Program-made: the position numbers and the translations under genes | Part shown: one piece after another, positions 35,195-48,300 of the stretch | How the letters are laid out: the number at the start of each line of letters is the position of its first letter | Numbering within the stretch: the first letter of the stretch is position 1 | From: Puccinellia tenuiflora | Taxonomy: Eukaryota > Streptophyta > Magnoliopsida > Poales > Poaceae | NCBI GenBank assembly: GCA_012064385.1 | Contig: QRDG01002535.1 | Coordinates: forward strand, 434,182 to 498,181 | Direction of reading: 5' to 3' | DNA length: 64,000 bases | The notes under the pieces: model-generated | What the model was told of the DNA's origin: nothing | Database searches by the model: none | Seen by the model: the letters and a program-made list of their open reading frames with translations, nothing else

Positions 35195-37985
35195 ATTCTA
35201 CCCCCTTTACAGGAATCTCGTCCCGAGATTCTAGAGTAGAAGTAGAGAGGAGGAAAACATGACAACACGTATCTTCCTCGTTGCCGAGATTGGGCTAACC
35301 AACATGACATGCCGATGCGCCGGGAAGATCAGAAGATAGCTTAATGTGACGGACAAAGACGAACTTTGCCCAAAACCATAAGTCATTGAGGAAAAACTAG
35401 GAACAACTTGACCAAACAAAGGTCGAGCAGAAAATCGGACAACCGATCAAATGTTCAAGGCCATGACAATCCTTCAAACAACCCCGATGCGTGGACCGTA
35501 GAGATTTGAAGCACCGAGAGGAGAAAGGACACCTTTTGGACTCCACGCTTGTGACATACAAAATGTTTCCATAAGGTTGGAAGCTCGGCCCTAACGGGAC
35601 TGAGGAATTGACCCAACGTCCGTGTGATTGGGCAAACCCTTGGGTTCACCGAGGTGGGAAAGGTATAGCATTGAACCATAGTTAGATAGAGAGGTAAAAC
35701 CTCATAAACGAGCTATTGCCACGATACAATTAGTAGGAGGATTGACCGAGGGACATTTAGTAACTCCGTTGCAAGGTTCTCCTTGAGGTTCTAGATATCA
35801 CAATCCGGCTTCGGAATAGCCTTCAATCGATCATCGAGCGAAGGTCGTACTTGACGATAGAGAAAAGACCATAGGTGAACTCTTAGATTAAGTTACACAT
35901 GATCCTCATGGTTAGTGGTTGATGGTAGAGATTTAAGAGATTTTGTCGGCAAATCTTCCGGTGAGGTGCTTGAACCACAACACCAAAAGTGTCGGGGTTA
36001 CAAATAGGCCTAGGTCGAGCTCTTGTTAAACACCAAGCATCATTTCTGCTTGAGGTTCCAAGTTGGTTAGGCGTGCGGACATTTCAGACTTGACATGTCC
36101 GAGGAAGGAGTTTGCTAAAGTTAACCGATAAATACGGTAACTAGTTTCTCAAGCTCTGAGCTACAATGTCAAGATCCAGAACACGATCGAGATTGGGAAA
36201 ACCATGGGGCCACGATTACTAAGAGAAAATGTGAACCAACATGTACTCCAATCACTAAAGTACAACTGAGTCCTGATTGGGAAACACCGGTAAGATACTG
36301 AGATTTGGAAACTTCTTCTTATTTAAGAACAAATCGGTCAGTGGCATACATGACGTATTTAGAGGACTGGAGGTAACAACCTACCATCTCAACAACAATC
36401 CACACATGCATGACCAACTTGTGATTATTCCCGGGGAGACAAGTGAACTTCAGTAAGTCCCCTGGCGACATATGTCAACCATTGCACTTGGACCAGAGAA
36501 AAGCACTCCCAACATCCAGAACACGTGCTACGTGATGACACGAAGATGGTTCTGACAAATTTCCCATATTACTCGACAACACGGTCAGGGGAAAACCCGA
36601 CAGTCCTTCTGGGAAGACATCCATGATATCACGAACCACCGCATATCACTGGTTGCGAGAGGAAACATGCTTTTCGAGGCAAAAGATGTGGTCTTGAGAG
36701 TTTCGACATGAATCTAACTCGTTGACCGAAGGTGTGCACCTGAACGAATGGACTTGGCAACATAGACAACTAAGCACGATGATATGATTACCAATCATGC
36801 TAAAAGTGCCACCAAAGTCTTTGGATTTCAAAACAATATCAATTGCTAAGAATATCCGATTACCACATCAATATGCATCCTCAACATTCTCGAGCCCGAG
36901 TAGCTCGGAGGTAGATGGATAAGGAAGGGTAAGAGCATCACTTCATCAAGTACGTCATGAGACTAAGCACGACCTCTCGATATAAAAGAGTGTGACACTG
37001 CAAGGTGGAACGGAACAAAAGCTAGACAGACTTTTACTCCGCGAATCACAATCCTTTGACCTGGTCCGAGAAATGGACAAGGTACCGGAGGTTGTTTTTC
37101 CTGGCATCCCGAAGTGGGATGGCTTGTCGAACCACAAGCATAACATGCATCAGAATACACAAACGCACATTATAACTTGACCGTCCACTTGCAGGCAGAG
37201 GTCGGACAATAGGTTAGGAGTAAGAAAAAGGCTAACAACAATACCAATATATTGCAGAAGCCCTTGTTAGCACTCTTCCGACAACGAGTGCCGAAAGGGT
37301 TTCATGAATGGGGGTTAGTGGAGGAATCACAAATATTGAGGGAAAAACTCGCTAAGAGCAAACCTGTCGTGATTCAGATGGTTCTTGACAGAGAGTCTAG
37401 CTAAAGCTAGTGACAGAGAAGAGCGTTGCTGAGTAAGTCAATTACGGATGCAACCTCGAGTTTGAAGGCTAACTTCAATTTTGCAACCCTGATGTAAGGT
37501 TTGACGATTAGCATCAGGGTTCAGCGGAGAAGATCTTGGGTTAAAGATCAGCTTCATGCACCGGGACTCACAATAGCATAATGCTCACAAGGGCGACAAC
37601 CCTCATAAATCATTACACCAGAGCCCTAGCACAATCCGGGACCTTCGGTTCAAGATCTTGGCTAAAGCAGAGGAATGTCTTGACGATCCGCGATACTTCC
37701 TCTCTTCGGGCTTTAGGATTTGCGGACAAGCAGAGCTAACCGGTAAGCTAAAGGTAGAAGCCAACCCCGTGAACCTAGGTTAGAATTGCAGCCAAGCAGA
37801 AGAACCGCTAAAAACAAATAGAGGTAAGATGGCACCGAAATCAGAGTGAATTGGGTAAGGAGTAAAAGGAATCCTAGGAAGGTTTTCACAACTCATTTTT
37901 AGGTTAAAAATAATTTTCACGTACTAGACTAGACATCGACCAATAGAAAGGGTTTCCTACAGGCAGTCCTGCTCTGATACCAACT
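35195..37985 (-). pseudogene. Element C interior with gag-pol traces
   Basis: The first 120 bases after the primer-binding site match element A's leader well, but no gag follows. On the minus strand a single zinc-knuckle-like motif, CYACGSTSHPTSGC (C-x2-C-x4-H-x4-C), occurs at 37104-37145. A DVFPE word with the same context as A's protease-RT linker is at 36607-36621. No RT, RNase H or integrase motif was found. Open frames are all under 80 residues. The interior is therefore a shrunken, scrambled relic of gag-pol, or a captured spacer that mimics it. The traces are short, so homology is inferred, not proven. Confidence 0.6.
37970..37985 (-). promoter_or_regulatory. Element C primer-binding site
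   Basis: On the minus strand TTGGTATCAGAGCAGG follows the LTR end GGGGCGCTACA, as in element A. Confidence 0.88.
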
Positions 37986-40900
37986 TGTAGCGCCCCGACC
38001 CCAGAACTATACAATGAAGCTTTGTGCAACCGGTCATGCTACACAATCGAAGGTTACTGGGTTTACCAATCCCAGGCCAAAACCTTTGGCAGGTGTGCTC
38101 GGAATGGATCATCGGCACGCAACACTTCGATCATGCCATAAGCTCAGACATAGCTATCATGTATAGTAGAGAGATCAAGACTTGTTGAACAACTGGCACG
38201 TCACAGACTCTACGACACAAAGATTCATATAGCAACTCATATATAAGAAAGATACAAATATTACACACAAAAGGGGTCACAGACCCATCAATACATCATG
38301 CGGAAGCGAAGTAGTGTTGTCTAGTACAACAAGATCCAAATATAGGGCATAAGAGGCCTACACATAAACAATCCCAGCCAGCTTGTTCCACGGTCCCAAG
38401 CTGCCACCTGGGAACCCCGAACTACTCGTCGATGTCTAGGAAGAAGCCACCTGTGGGCTCGGTGTCGTCCTCCTCTGAAACAAGTTATAAAAGCAGCAAA
38501 GAGAGACTGAGTACGATGTAGTCGCAAGTTTAGTAGGGCGATATAGGCCCAATGATGACGGAGGATCTAAAGTTGTATATGTATTTATTTTGCATAAAGC
38601 TAGTTTTCATTTATAAAGATATATAAGACCCATGGCATCGACTACTCAGAATATTTTCTGAAAAAGGGATAAGAGAGTAACTTTTTCCTTCAGTTCTCAT
38701 CGAACCAAGTAGTACCAAGAATCAACACTCGTCACCACCAAGGCACTCCCCCGAATCACCCTCGAGGAAATGAACCTTTTGCCACACGTTGTAATTGCAA
38801 CCTCTAGCTGCCAAGTTTTAATTAGGTTAAAGTTGTTTATGATCCCGTAAATCCATTCCCAAGGCGTCCATAACCGTGGACACGGCTTTTCGAAAAGATT
38901 AACCCTGCAGGGGTGTACTAATTTACCCACCGGTACCGTCCGGCTCACCTGATTGGCCCTCTTCCGGGGAAGGCCGGCGAGTGGGCGCGGTTAAACCTTT
39001 ACCTCACATGAGACTATCCAAGAGTCATCTATGGCCACAGGACAAGTTCAGTGCCTATTTCAACACCCTGCCCCATCGCCACGTCCTAAACACCACCATT
39101 CTCATCATTTCCTTTTCCACCCACACACTCACATGCAAATGGAAATAGCAAACTAGAGGACTCTTGGATACGCCCGCACAAGTTATTTAGTTAATGGGGA
39201 TTCCATATGTCCCCACCATTGGAAGCACGCTCAAACCTTGAGTCCGAAGACAGGAACTCGCACCTAGGGGCAAGAGTGAGGCAAGACACCATCCCCGATG
39301 GCAACTCACCCAAGCCTTTTAAGCAAATTAATTAAGTACCAACAACAACCACCATGTCCGAACATTCCATCATCATTCATCAATATGGAATTTAATCAAC
39401 GGACATAAATAGCATTCGACTAAGCATGGCTAAGCATAGCTAAGCATTTAAGCTACAACAATTATATTTTTGTATCCGACCAACACATCAAACCTAGAGT
39501 TCATAGGAGGGGAAACATGTGATGGTTCGGGGAAAAACATGCATTCATAGGATACTCTAGTACTTGATCAAAAGTGACATTGGAATCGCATGCAATATTA
39601 TGGTGGATAAAATAAGTTTATAAAACAATAGGATGCTAGATGCCAAGAAGGTTAGGATATCTCTTGCCTTGCTGCCGGGGCGTATAGTACTGCTCGTGGG
39701 GATAGGTCGGGGTGACCTCAACTCCGGAATCTATCGATACCCAAAATAATACAAAGGAACAAATAAATCACACGAAGACAAGGTGCAGTGCACAATCATG
39801 ATGACATGTCAAATTTATGCAAAGATATCATCATTTAATTTGTCTCAAATTAAATGAGCTCCAAATAATTAGTGCAATTATTTGGAAACAACCCCATATT
39901 TATTGTAGTGACCACATTATTTATAAATTATTACATTACAAAAGAAGTGGCTTAAATATGCATGAACATGACATGATTAGATAGATATCGTTCTTCTGAT
40001 CATTTTGGTACCTCATTTATGAATTTCCAAGTATCGATGGATAAATAGCAAATTAAATAATTATTCGAATTTAAGTCGTTTAATCATTTAAAGAATAACA
40101 TTAAATAAATATTTGTGATCATGATGTGATATTAACATGGTTAGATAGCATTTGAAGTGCTGATCATATTGATATGTTATTCACAAATTTTGGTTAATTA
40201 AATAATAAGTTATGAATTTTCCCGAGTTTGATATTATTAAAGCCATTTTGGGATTTCCTAAAATAAAGGAGAAATTATTTACTCAAAGGGCATGGCAATG
40301 TTACCAAATGACAGGTATTGTTTTTTTGAACAAATGGGTATATTATTTGCTAAATTTGAACCAATAGTTAAATAGTTATCATTTTATTTAATTTATTATA
40401 ATTCACTGTTTTTACTGTTTGGGCCGGCCTCTAAATCGGCCCAGGCCGGTTCCCAGGCCGGGCTGGTGGCTGAGGCGGACGGCCTCCTGGCCGGCCCAGA
40501 CCGGGCACCAGGCCGGGGCTGTGCCTGAGGCTGCCGGCCTTGTGGCCGGCCCAGACCGAGGCCAGGCCGGGCTAGCGTCGGAGCCAACCGGCCCCAAGGC
40601 CGGCCCAGGCCGATTCCCCGGCCGGCACGACCGGGACGGCGACGGCAAAGGCGGCGGTGACCGACGGTGGGCGACGTCGATGGAGGACGGCGGGGGAGGG
40701 AGAGGAAAGGGGACGGGGAGGTGCGCCTGTTTAGCCGGAGTACGACGACTGCAGATGGCGAAGGACGAGGAGGCCAGACGGCGGCGCGGTGGAGCTCGGA
40801 CGGCGGCGGCCAGAACGGGAGGGGATTGGACGGCGACGGCGATTGCGGCATCCCCGGGCCGATTCCCGGCTTGAGGAGGAAGAGGACGGCGAGGCGGAGC

Positions 40901-41785
40901 TGATGGGCATTGTGGCGGAGCTGGAGGAGGCGCAACGGCGACGGGAGTTTCCGCGACGATGGCGTGCGGCATTCCGGACACCGGCGACGTTCTCCCTCCT
41001 CAGTCCACCCCGGCAACAGCGAGTTACTAGGAGGATAGAGGATGTTGTGGAGGATCGGTTAGACGAGGCGGAGGAGCTCAGCGCGGCGTGTAGCGGCGGC
41101 GATCTGAGGGGGACGGCAGCGGCCTTCAAAGCTAGGGTTAGGGCTTGTGGCGCCGAGAGGGAGAGGGAGCAGGTGAGGGGGGAGAGAGAGGCAGGGCAGG
41201 GCGCGGACGCGTCCTTAACCACGGAGAGGGGGGCCGCGGAGTGGGGGCACGGCGGCATGGGAGCCGGGGCATGGAGCCAGTGCCATCGCTGCACAGTGAG
41301 GAAGGAGAGGGAGAGGAGAGGCTGACAGGGGGGCCCCACTTGGCAGATTTTTAAACATTTCTCCTTTTTCTCTTTTCTGATTTTAAAACAGCAGATTTTA
41401 GCTATTTTAAATGAGCCATTTAAGCAACTTTAGAAATTCTGGAAAAATTCATGTGGGCTCCCCATGACATGAGGAAGCTCCACAAAAATTGGTGTTCCAA
41501 AATAACTTGTTTAGATTCACATTTATTCACATTGTTGCAATTTGATCATTTTTGATAAATTGCAAAATGCATTTATTTGGAGCACTTAAGCAATTCAATA
41601 AATTATGAAAATATTTATGGAGGCTCATATTATATTAATGAAGCTCCTCATAATTTTATTTTGAATTTTTGGAAAGTTTAACTTGGTTTCCAAAAATAGA
41701 ATTTGAAATGAACCAAATTGAATTCTTAGATTTATTTATTTGCTTGTTAAGAATTTAGCATTTGACAATTATTTATAAAATATAG
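37986..41785 (-). repeat. Element C 5' LTR, truncated
   Basis: Plus-strand view: it starts TGTAGCGCCCCGACC and follows the 3' LTR base for base with few differences. It stops near 41785 in ATTTATAAAATATA, where the 3' LTR would continue for about 220 bp. After a base or two it joins A's LTR sequence. Confidence 0.85.
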
Positions 41786-44700
41786 GCAGTTTCTGTTTTG
41801 AAACACCTGACCGGTACTACCGGTCAAATGACTGGAAGTACCGATAGCCCGTCGTCCCTGTGGCGATAGTGGCGTGCACTGTCGCCATTGCCGCCCGCTC
41901 CCGCATGCTGCCGTGGCCCCCTAGGGTTAAGTGGCAACCCCATGGCCCTCAACTGCTCCCCCTCTCTCTCCCCTACCCATTCCTCACCTTTTTCTGGGTC
42001 GAAGCCTAAACCTAGCTCGTGTCCGCCATGGCCGGTCCTATCTCGACGGCCCCCGCGGCTCACCGCCGTTGAGGTCCTTCCCGTCCGAATTGAACACCGC
42101 CAAAAGATCCGCCGTGGCCTCCTATGCATCTCCGCCGAAGGAATCGACCGGAGCTGCCCCGATTCGCCCGTGCCACCCGTTTCCTCTCCGACTCTGGCCG
42201 CCGCCATTCGAGCGCGCCATCGTCGCCGTCCGACCTCCCGCGCCTTGCTGCCCTCAGATTTCTTGCTCCTGGTGAGCACACTGGCCTCCTCCTCTCCTCT
42301 CCTCCCTCCCCTCGCCCTAGTTTGACGCGCGCGTGCTCGGCATGCGTGGTCACCGCGCACGCTCGCCACGGTCGTGCTCATTTTTGTTGACCGGAAGTAC
42401 CGGTCGTACTACCGGTGGCAGTACCGGTTAGAAAAATTCAGTTATGCTAGTTTCAAATCATAACCGGAAGTAGCACTGGCAGTAGGTCCGGAAGTACCGC
42501 TAAACCGGAAGTAGGTCCGGAAGTACCACCCCTAGTACCGGCCCAGCTCTGTTAGTTTCAGTTTATAACCGGAAGTAGCACCGGCAGTAGCATCGGAAGT
42601 ACCGCTAAACCGGTACTACCGGGCGCTTCACCGGAAGTTCCGGCTAGGAATTTCGGTACTGGATGTTTTGGGTTTAGAAACGGAACAACAATCGGAAGTA
42701 CCGGCAAACCGGTACTACCGGGACCTCTACCGGAAGTACCGGCTAGTTTCACTACTAACTCGAGATTTTCATAACTTGCTAAATACTATGTCAAATCTTG
42801 CAAATGTTATATCATTTTGATCAGCAATTCCAATGCTATCTAACCATGCTAACATCACATCTTGACAACCAACTTTCCTTTGATGTGATCCTATAATTGG
42901 TTAAAAGAATTAAATTCCAATAATCTTTTAATTCACCAATTATTCTTCGATGCTCGGAAAACTACAAACAAGGTACCGAAATGAACAGGACAACCATACC
43001 GATATAGCCATGTCATGTTCATACATATTTGAGCCACTTTTTAGTAATGTAATAATTTATAAACCATGTGGTCACTAAGTTAAAATATGGGGTTGCTTCC
43101 AAATAATTGCACTAATTATTGGGCACTCCATTTAAATTGTTAGCTAATTTTATATGATGCTATCATTGCATAAATTTGACATGTCATCATGATTGTGCAT
43201 TGCACCTTGTCTTCGTGATTTATTTGTTCTTCTATGATTGTTTGGGTATCGATAGATTCCGGAGTCGAGGGTTCCCCTACCTACCCCGACGAGCCGTACT
43301 ACACGCCCCGTCAGCAAGGCAAGAGATAACCTAACCTTCTTGGCATCTAGCATCCTACTATTTTATAAACTTGTTTTATCCACCATAATATTGCATTCGA
43401 TTCTATGTCAATCTTGGTCAATACTAGAGTATCCTATGAATGCATGTTTTCCCCCGAACCAATCCATGTTTCCCTACCTATGAACCATAGGTTTGATGTG
43501 TTGGCCTGAGACAAAGATATACTTGTTGTTACATATGATTAGCTATGCTTAGCCATGCTTATTCGAATGCTATTTATGTCCGTTGATTAAATTCCATAAT
43601 TATGATGTCGATGAAATGTTTCGGGCATGGTGGTTACTTGTGGTGCTTAATTAAAATGCTAAGAAGGCTTGGATGAGTTGCCATCGGGGATGGTGTTTTG
43701 TCTCATTCCTGCCCCTAGGTGCGAGTTCTTTACCTCTTGAACCAAGACGAGCGTGATTCCATTGGTAGGAGTATGGGCTCCTTACTAACTGAATAACTTG
43801 TGCGGGCATATCCAAGGGTCCTCTAGTTTGCTATTTCCATTTGCGTGTGGGTGTGTGAGTGGAAAAAGAAACGATGAGGATGATGGTGTTTAGGACGTGG
43901 CGATGGGGGCAGGGGCTGAAATAGGCTGGGTAAACTTGTCCTGTCGCCACAGATGACTCTTGGATAGTCCCATGCGAGGTAAAGGTTTAATCGCGCCCAC
44001 TCGTCGGCCTTCCCCGGAAGAGGGCCAATAAGGTGAGCCGGACGGTACCAATGGGTAAATTAGTACACCCCTGCAGGGTTAAATCTTTTCGAAAAGCCGT
44101 GTCCGCGGTTATGGACGACTTGGGAATAGACGATAAGATCATAGAGAACCTGAACCTTTTAATTAATTTGGCAGGTAGAGGTTGCATAATCAACGTGTGG
44201 AAAAGGTTCATTTCCTCAAGGGTGATTCGAGGGGGTGCCTTGGTGGAGATGAGTTGGTGTCGGTTACAGATGGTTCGATGAGAACCAAAGATGAAAGTTC
44301 ACTCTCTTATCCCTTTTTGAGAAAACATTCTGAGTAATCGATGCCATGGGTCTTTTATACCTTTTTAAAATGAAATCTAGCTTTATGCAAAATAGCTACT
44401 ATACAGCTTTAGAGCCTCCGTCATCATTGGGCCTATATCGCCCTACTAAACTTGCGAGTACGTCATACTCAGTCTCTCTTTGCTGCCTTTATTAATTTGT
44501 TTAAGAGGAGGACGACACCGAGCACACAGGTGGTTTCTTCTTGGACATCGACGAGTAGTTCGGGGTTCCCAGGTGGCATCTTTGGACCGTGGAACAAGCT
44601 GGTTGGGGTTGTTTATGTGTAGGCCTCTTAGGCCCTATATTTGGATCTTGTTGTACTAGACAACACTACTTCGCTTCCGCATGATGTACTAATGGGTCGG

Positions 44701-44994
44701 TGACCCCTTTTGTGTGTAATATTTGTATCTTTCTCATATGTGAGTTGCTATATGAATCTTTGTGTCGTAGAGTCTGTGATGTGCCAGTTGTTTCACAAGT
44801 CTTGATCTCTCTACTATACATGATAGCTATGTCTGAGCTTATGGCATGATCGAAGTGTTGCGTGCCGATGATCCATTCCGAGCACGCCTGCCAAAGGTTT
44901 TGGCATGGGATTGGTAAACCCAGTAACCTTCGATTGTGTAGCATGACCGGTTGCACAAAGCTTCATTGTATAGTTCTGGGGTCGGGGCGCTACA
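41786..44994 (+). repeat. Element A 3' LTR, second segment
   Basis: It resumes at the position equivalent to about 19418 of the 5' LTR and runs to the terminal GGGGCGCTACA. About 180 bp of A's LTR are missing at the join. It contains the uninterrupted B target site near 42245, the CCGG array at 42385-42750 and the palindrome block at 44033-44119. Confidence 0.88.
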
Positions 44995-45133
44995 ACCGGG
45001 CGGGACAGGGCCGCGACGATGAGGAGGTGGAGCGGGTCGGCGGCGCGAGGCGCGCGTGGTCGACGGCGAGCAGAGGCGGGGTCGGGACGAGGGGCGCATG
45101 CCGGAGAGCAGAACGGGTGCGCCATGGGAGGGA
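44995..45133 (-). repeat. Element D LTR, resumed part
   Basis: It begins with the second ACCGG and continues the GC-rich domain seen before 18977. It ends where another LTR terminus starts at 45134, so the AT-rich start of D's LTR and all of D's interior are missing. Confidence 0.6.
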
Positions 45134-45370
45134 TGTAGCGCCCCGACCCCGGAATTATACAAAGATACTATGTAACCCACAGGCCATGCTACACAAACGA
45201 AGGTTACTGGGGTTACCACTCCCAGGCCAAAACCTTTCGCAGGCGTGCTCGGAATGGATCATCGGCAACGCAACACGTCGATCATGCCACGATCACTGGC
45301 ATAGCTATCAACGCATAATAGAGAGATCGAGACTGCGGAACATCTGACACATCACAGACTCTACGACTGA
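45134..45370 (-). repeat. LTR-end fragment E
   Basis: TGTAGCGCCCCGACCCC and the next 230 bases correspond, with about one-fifth changed, to the terminal part of the long LTRs in minus orientation. Similarity stops near CTCTACGA (45366). Only the last portion of an LTR is present. Confidence 0.7.
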
Positions 45371-48300
45371 TGCATGTAAAATGCATACATGAACTTTGCG
45401 TTATAATTCTCATATTTCAATGCATATAAGGGTTATATCATTGTTTTATATTGATTTTGGGGGTAATTCACAGTTTCCCCATTTATTTGGAATTAACCCT
45501 GCAGAACCAGAAAACCCCTTTTTCCATGTTTTTGACTTTCAGGGACCCAAACGACGTCCAAATGACCTAAGATTTTACGGGGCCCAATATTTGGAAGGAA
45601 GAAGACGTACGAGCCAAGGACCCTCTGCCTTCCCGTCGAGGGCATCGAGCCGGGATGCCCTCACCTGGGCGTGCTACTCCGCCTCCTCCTGCGCCGGCCT
45701 CCGCAATGCTCAGCACGCCGCCGTCGTTCTCCCCCTCCTCCGCTCTCGCCACTCGCACGCACGCAACAAGGGTACGTGCGCCGTCCTCGTGGACCTCTCC
45801 TTCCCTTCCTCTCCCTTCCCCGCCATACTCTCGCCGCGTCTCCATCCGTCGCCGCGCGTCGGCCATGCCGGTCGCGGCATCCCCTCCCTGGTCAATCCCC
45901 TGCCGGCCTGGAACCGGCCTTGGGCCGACCCGGAGGCCGAACGCCTCGGGCTGGTACTCGGCCTCGACGCCAGCCTGGGCCGGCCAGTGGGCCGAGCGTC
46001 TCGGGTCGATGCCCGGCCTGGCCGACCTGGAGGCCGGCCCGACAGTGCTTTTGGTTTTTCTTTTGGGAATAAAAAAATCAAATAAAAGAAATCATAACTA
46101 TTTAAATAATGATCCAAATTTTACAATTCAAATATCAAATTGTTCAGAAAAACAAACTCCACAAGTTAGAATCATTGAAATGATATTTTGAGCTTATAAT
46201 TTTTGGTTTAATTAAGAATTCCTAAAATGGTATAAATAATACCTAATTTGGGAAAATCATAATTCGATAAATATTTAACCAAAAATTATGAATAAAATAT
46301 CAAAATGATCAGTGCTTCAAATGCTATCAAACCATGCTAATATCCCATCATGATCACAAATATTTATTTGATGTTATTCGTTAATTGATTAAAGAATTAA
46401 ATTCGAATAATTATTTGTTTCACTATTTAATCTTCGGTAATTGAAAATTTACAAATAAGATCCCAAAATGGGCGGAAGAACAAAACCTATTTTAATTATG
46501 TCATGCTCATGCATATTTGATACATTTTCTTTTGTAATTTAATAATTTACAAATAATGTGGTCACTAAGATACATATGGGGTTGTTTCCAAATAATTGCA
46601 CTAATTATTTGGAACTCCATTTAATATTGTATTTAAATCATCTGATGATAGCTTTGCATAATCTTGTCATGTCATCATGTGATTGTGCATTGCACCTTTT
46701 CTTCGGGTGATTTATTTGTTCTTTTGTATTATTTGGGTATCGATAGATTCCGGAGTCGAGGGTCTCTCTACCTACCCCGACGAGCCGTACTACACGCCCC
46801 GGCAGCAAGGCAAGAGATAACCTAACCTTCTTGGCATTCTAGCATCCTATTGCTTTATAAACTTATTTTATCCACCATAATATTGCATGCGATTCCAATG
46901 ACAATTTTTGGTCAATACTATAGTATCCTATGAATGCATGTTTCTCCCCCGAACCAATCACATGCTTCCCCTCCTATGAACCATAGGTATGATGTGTTGG
47001 CCTGATACAAAATATATTTGTTGTTATATGCTTATCCATGCCTAGTCGTTTTGCTATATTGTCCGTAGATTTAATTCCGTGATGTTGATGTTGATGGAAT
47101 GTCGGATATGGTGGTGAAGTGTAGTACTTAATTAATTTGCTTAAAAGGCTTGGGTGAGTTGCCATTGGGGATGGTGTTTTGCCTCACCCTTGCCCCTAAG
47201 TGCGAGTTCTTGTCTCTAGAACCAAGGTTTGAGTGTGCTGCCATTGGTGGGTGTATGGGCGCCTTACTAACTGAATAACTTGTGCAGGCGTATCCAAGTG
47301 TCCTCCAGTTCGATTTTCCATTTGCGTGTGAGTGGAAAAGAAAATGTTGCGGAAGATTTGTGTTTAGGACGTGGCGATGGGGGCAGGGGCTGAAATAGGC
47401 TGGGTAAACTTGCCCTGTCGCCACTGATGACTCTTGGATAGTCTCACGCAAGGTAAAGGTTTAACCACGCTCGCTCGCCGGCCTTCCCCGGAAGAGGGCC
47501 AATCAGGTGAGCCGGACGGTACCAATGGGTAAATTAGTACACCCCTGCAGGGTAAATCTTTTCGAAAAGCCATGTCCACGGTTATGGACGCCTTGGGAAC
47601 GGATTAAGAGATCATAGAGAACCTTAACCTTAATTAATTAATTTGGCAGCTAAAGGTTGCAACTCAATGTGCGTTTAAAAGGTTCATTTACTCGAGGGTG
47701 ATTCGAGGGAGTGCCTTTGGTGGAGATGAGTGGGTTATGGCTACAAGTTGGTTCGATGAGAACCGAAGATGAAAAAGTTACTCTCTTACCCCTTTTTCAA
47801 AAACATTCTGAGTAGACGATGCCTTTGAGTCATTTATGTCTTTTATAAATGAAATCTAGCTTTCTGCAAAATAGATATATACAGCTTTAGAGCCTCCGTC
47901 AGCATTGGGCCTATATCGCCCTGCTAAACTTGCGAGTACGTCGTACTCAGTATCTCTTTGCTGCCTCTTTGATTTGTTTTAGAGGAGGACGACACCGAGC
48001 AGCTAGGTGGATTCTTCGTGGACGTCGACTAGTAGTCCGGGGTTCCCAGGTGGCAGCTTGGGACCGTGGAACAAGATGGCTTGGGTTATGTTTATTGCAG
48101 GCCTCTTAGGCCATATATTTGGATCTTTTTGTATTAGACAATGCTACTTCGCTTCCGCTTGATGAATTGTTGGGTCTGTGACCATTGTGTGTAATATTTG
48201 TATCTTCCTCATATATGAGTTGCTATATGAATGTTTGTGTGGTAGAGTCTGTGATGTGCCAGTTGTTCCACAAGTCTTGATCTCTTAACTATATGTGATA

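Larger units (their letters stand above)
31175..41785 (-). mobile_element. Element C: non-autonomous long-LTR Gypsy in A's 3' LTR
   Basis: Minus-strand element with 3' LTR 31175-35194 (4,020 bp), interior 35195-37985 (2,791 bp) and 5' LTR from 37986 to about 41785 (truncated by about 220 bp). The LTRs are closely similar throughout. The primer-binding site and polypurine tract are present, but the interior has no gag or pol open frame. It therefore resembles a large non-autonomous derivative whose mobility would depend on proteins from a relative. The ends of its LTR are nearly identical to A's end, while the LTR start resembles B. Left target site TTGGC; the right copy was lost in the junction deletion. 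Confidence 0.85.
18978..44994 (+). mobile_element. Element A: Tekay/Del-like chromovirus with nested insertions
   Basis: Full Gypsy LTR retrotransposon on the plus strand. The 5' LTR is 18978-26101 (split by solo LTR B) and the interior is 26102-30914. The 3' LTR is 30915-31174, resuming near 41786 and ending at 44994, split by element C. Both outer flanks are ACCGG. Without nested pieces each LTR would be about 3.6 kb and the element about 12 kb. The first 260 bp of the two LTRs differ at about nine positions, so the insertion is not very recent. The polyprotein order is gag-PR-RT-RH-IN with a chromodomain-like tail, which points to chromoviruses, Tekay/Del type. Confidence 0.88.
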
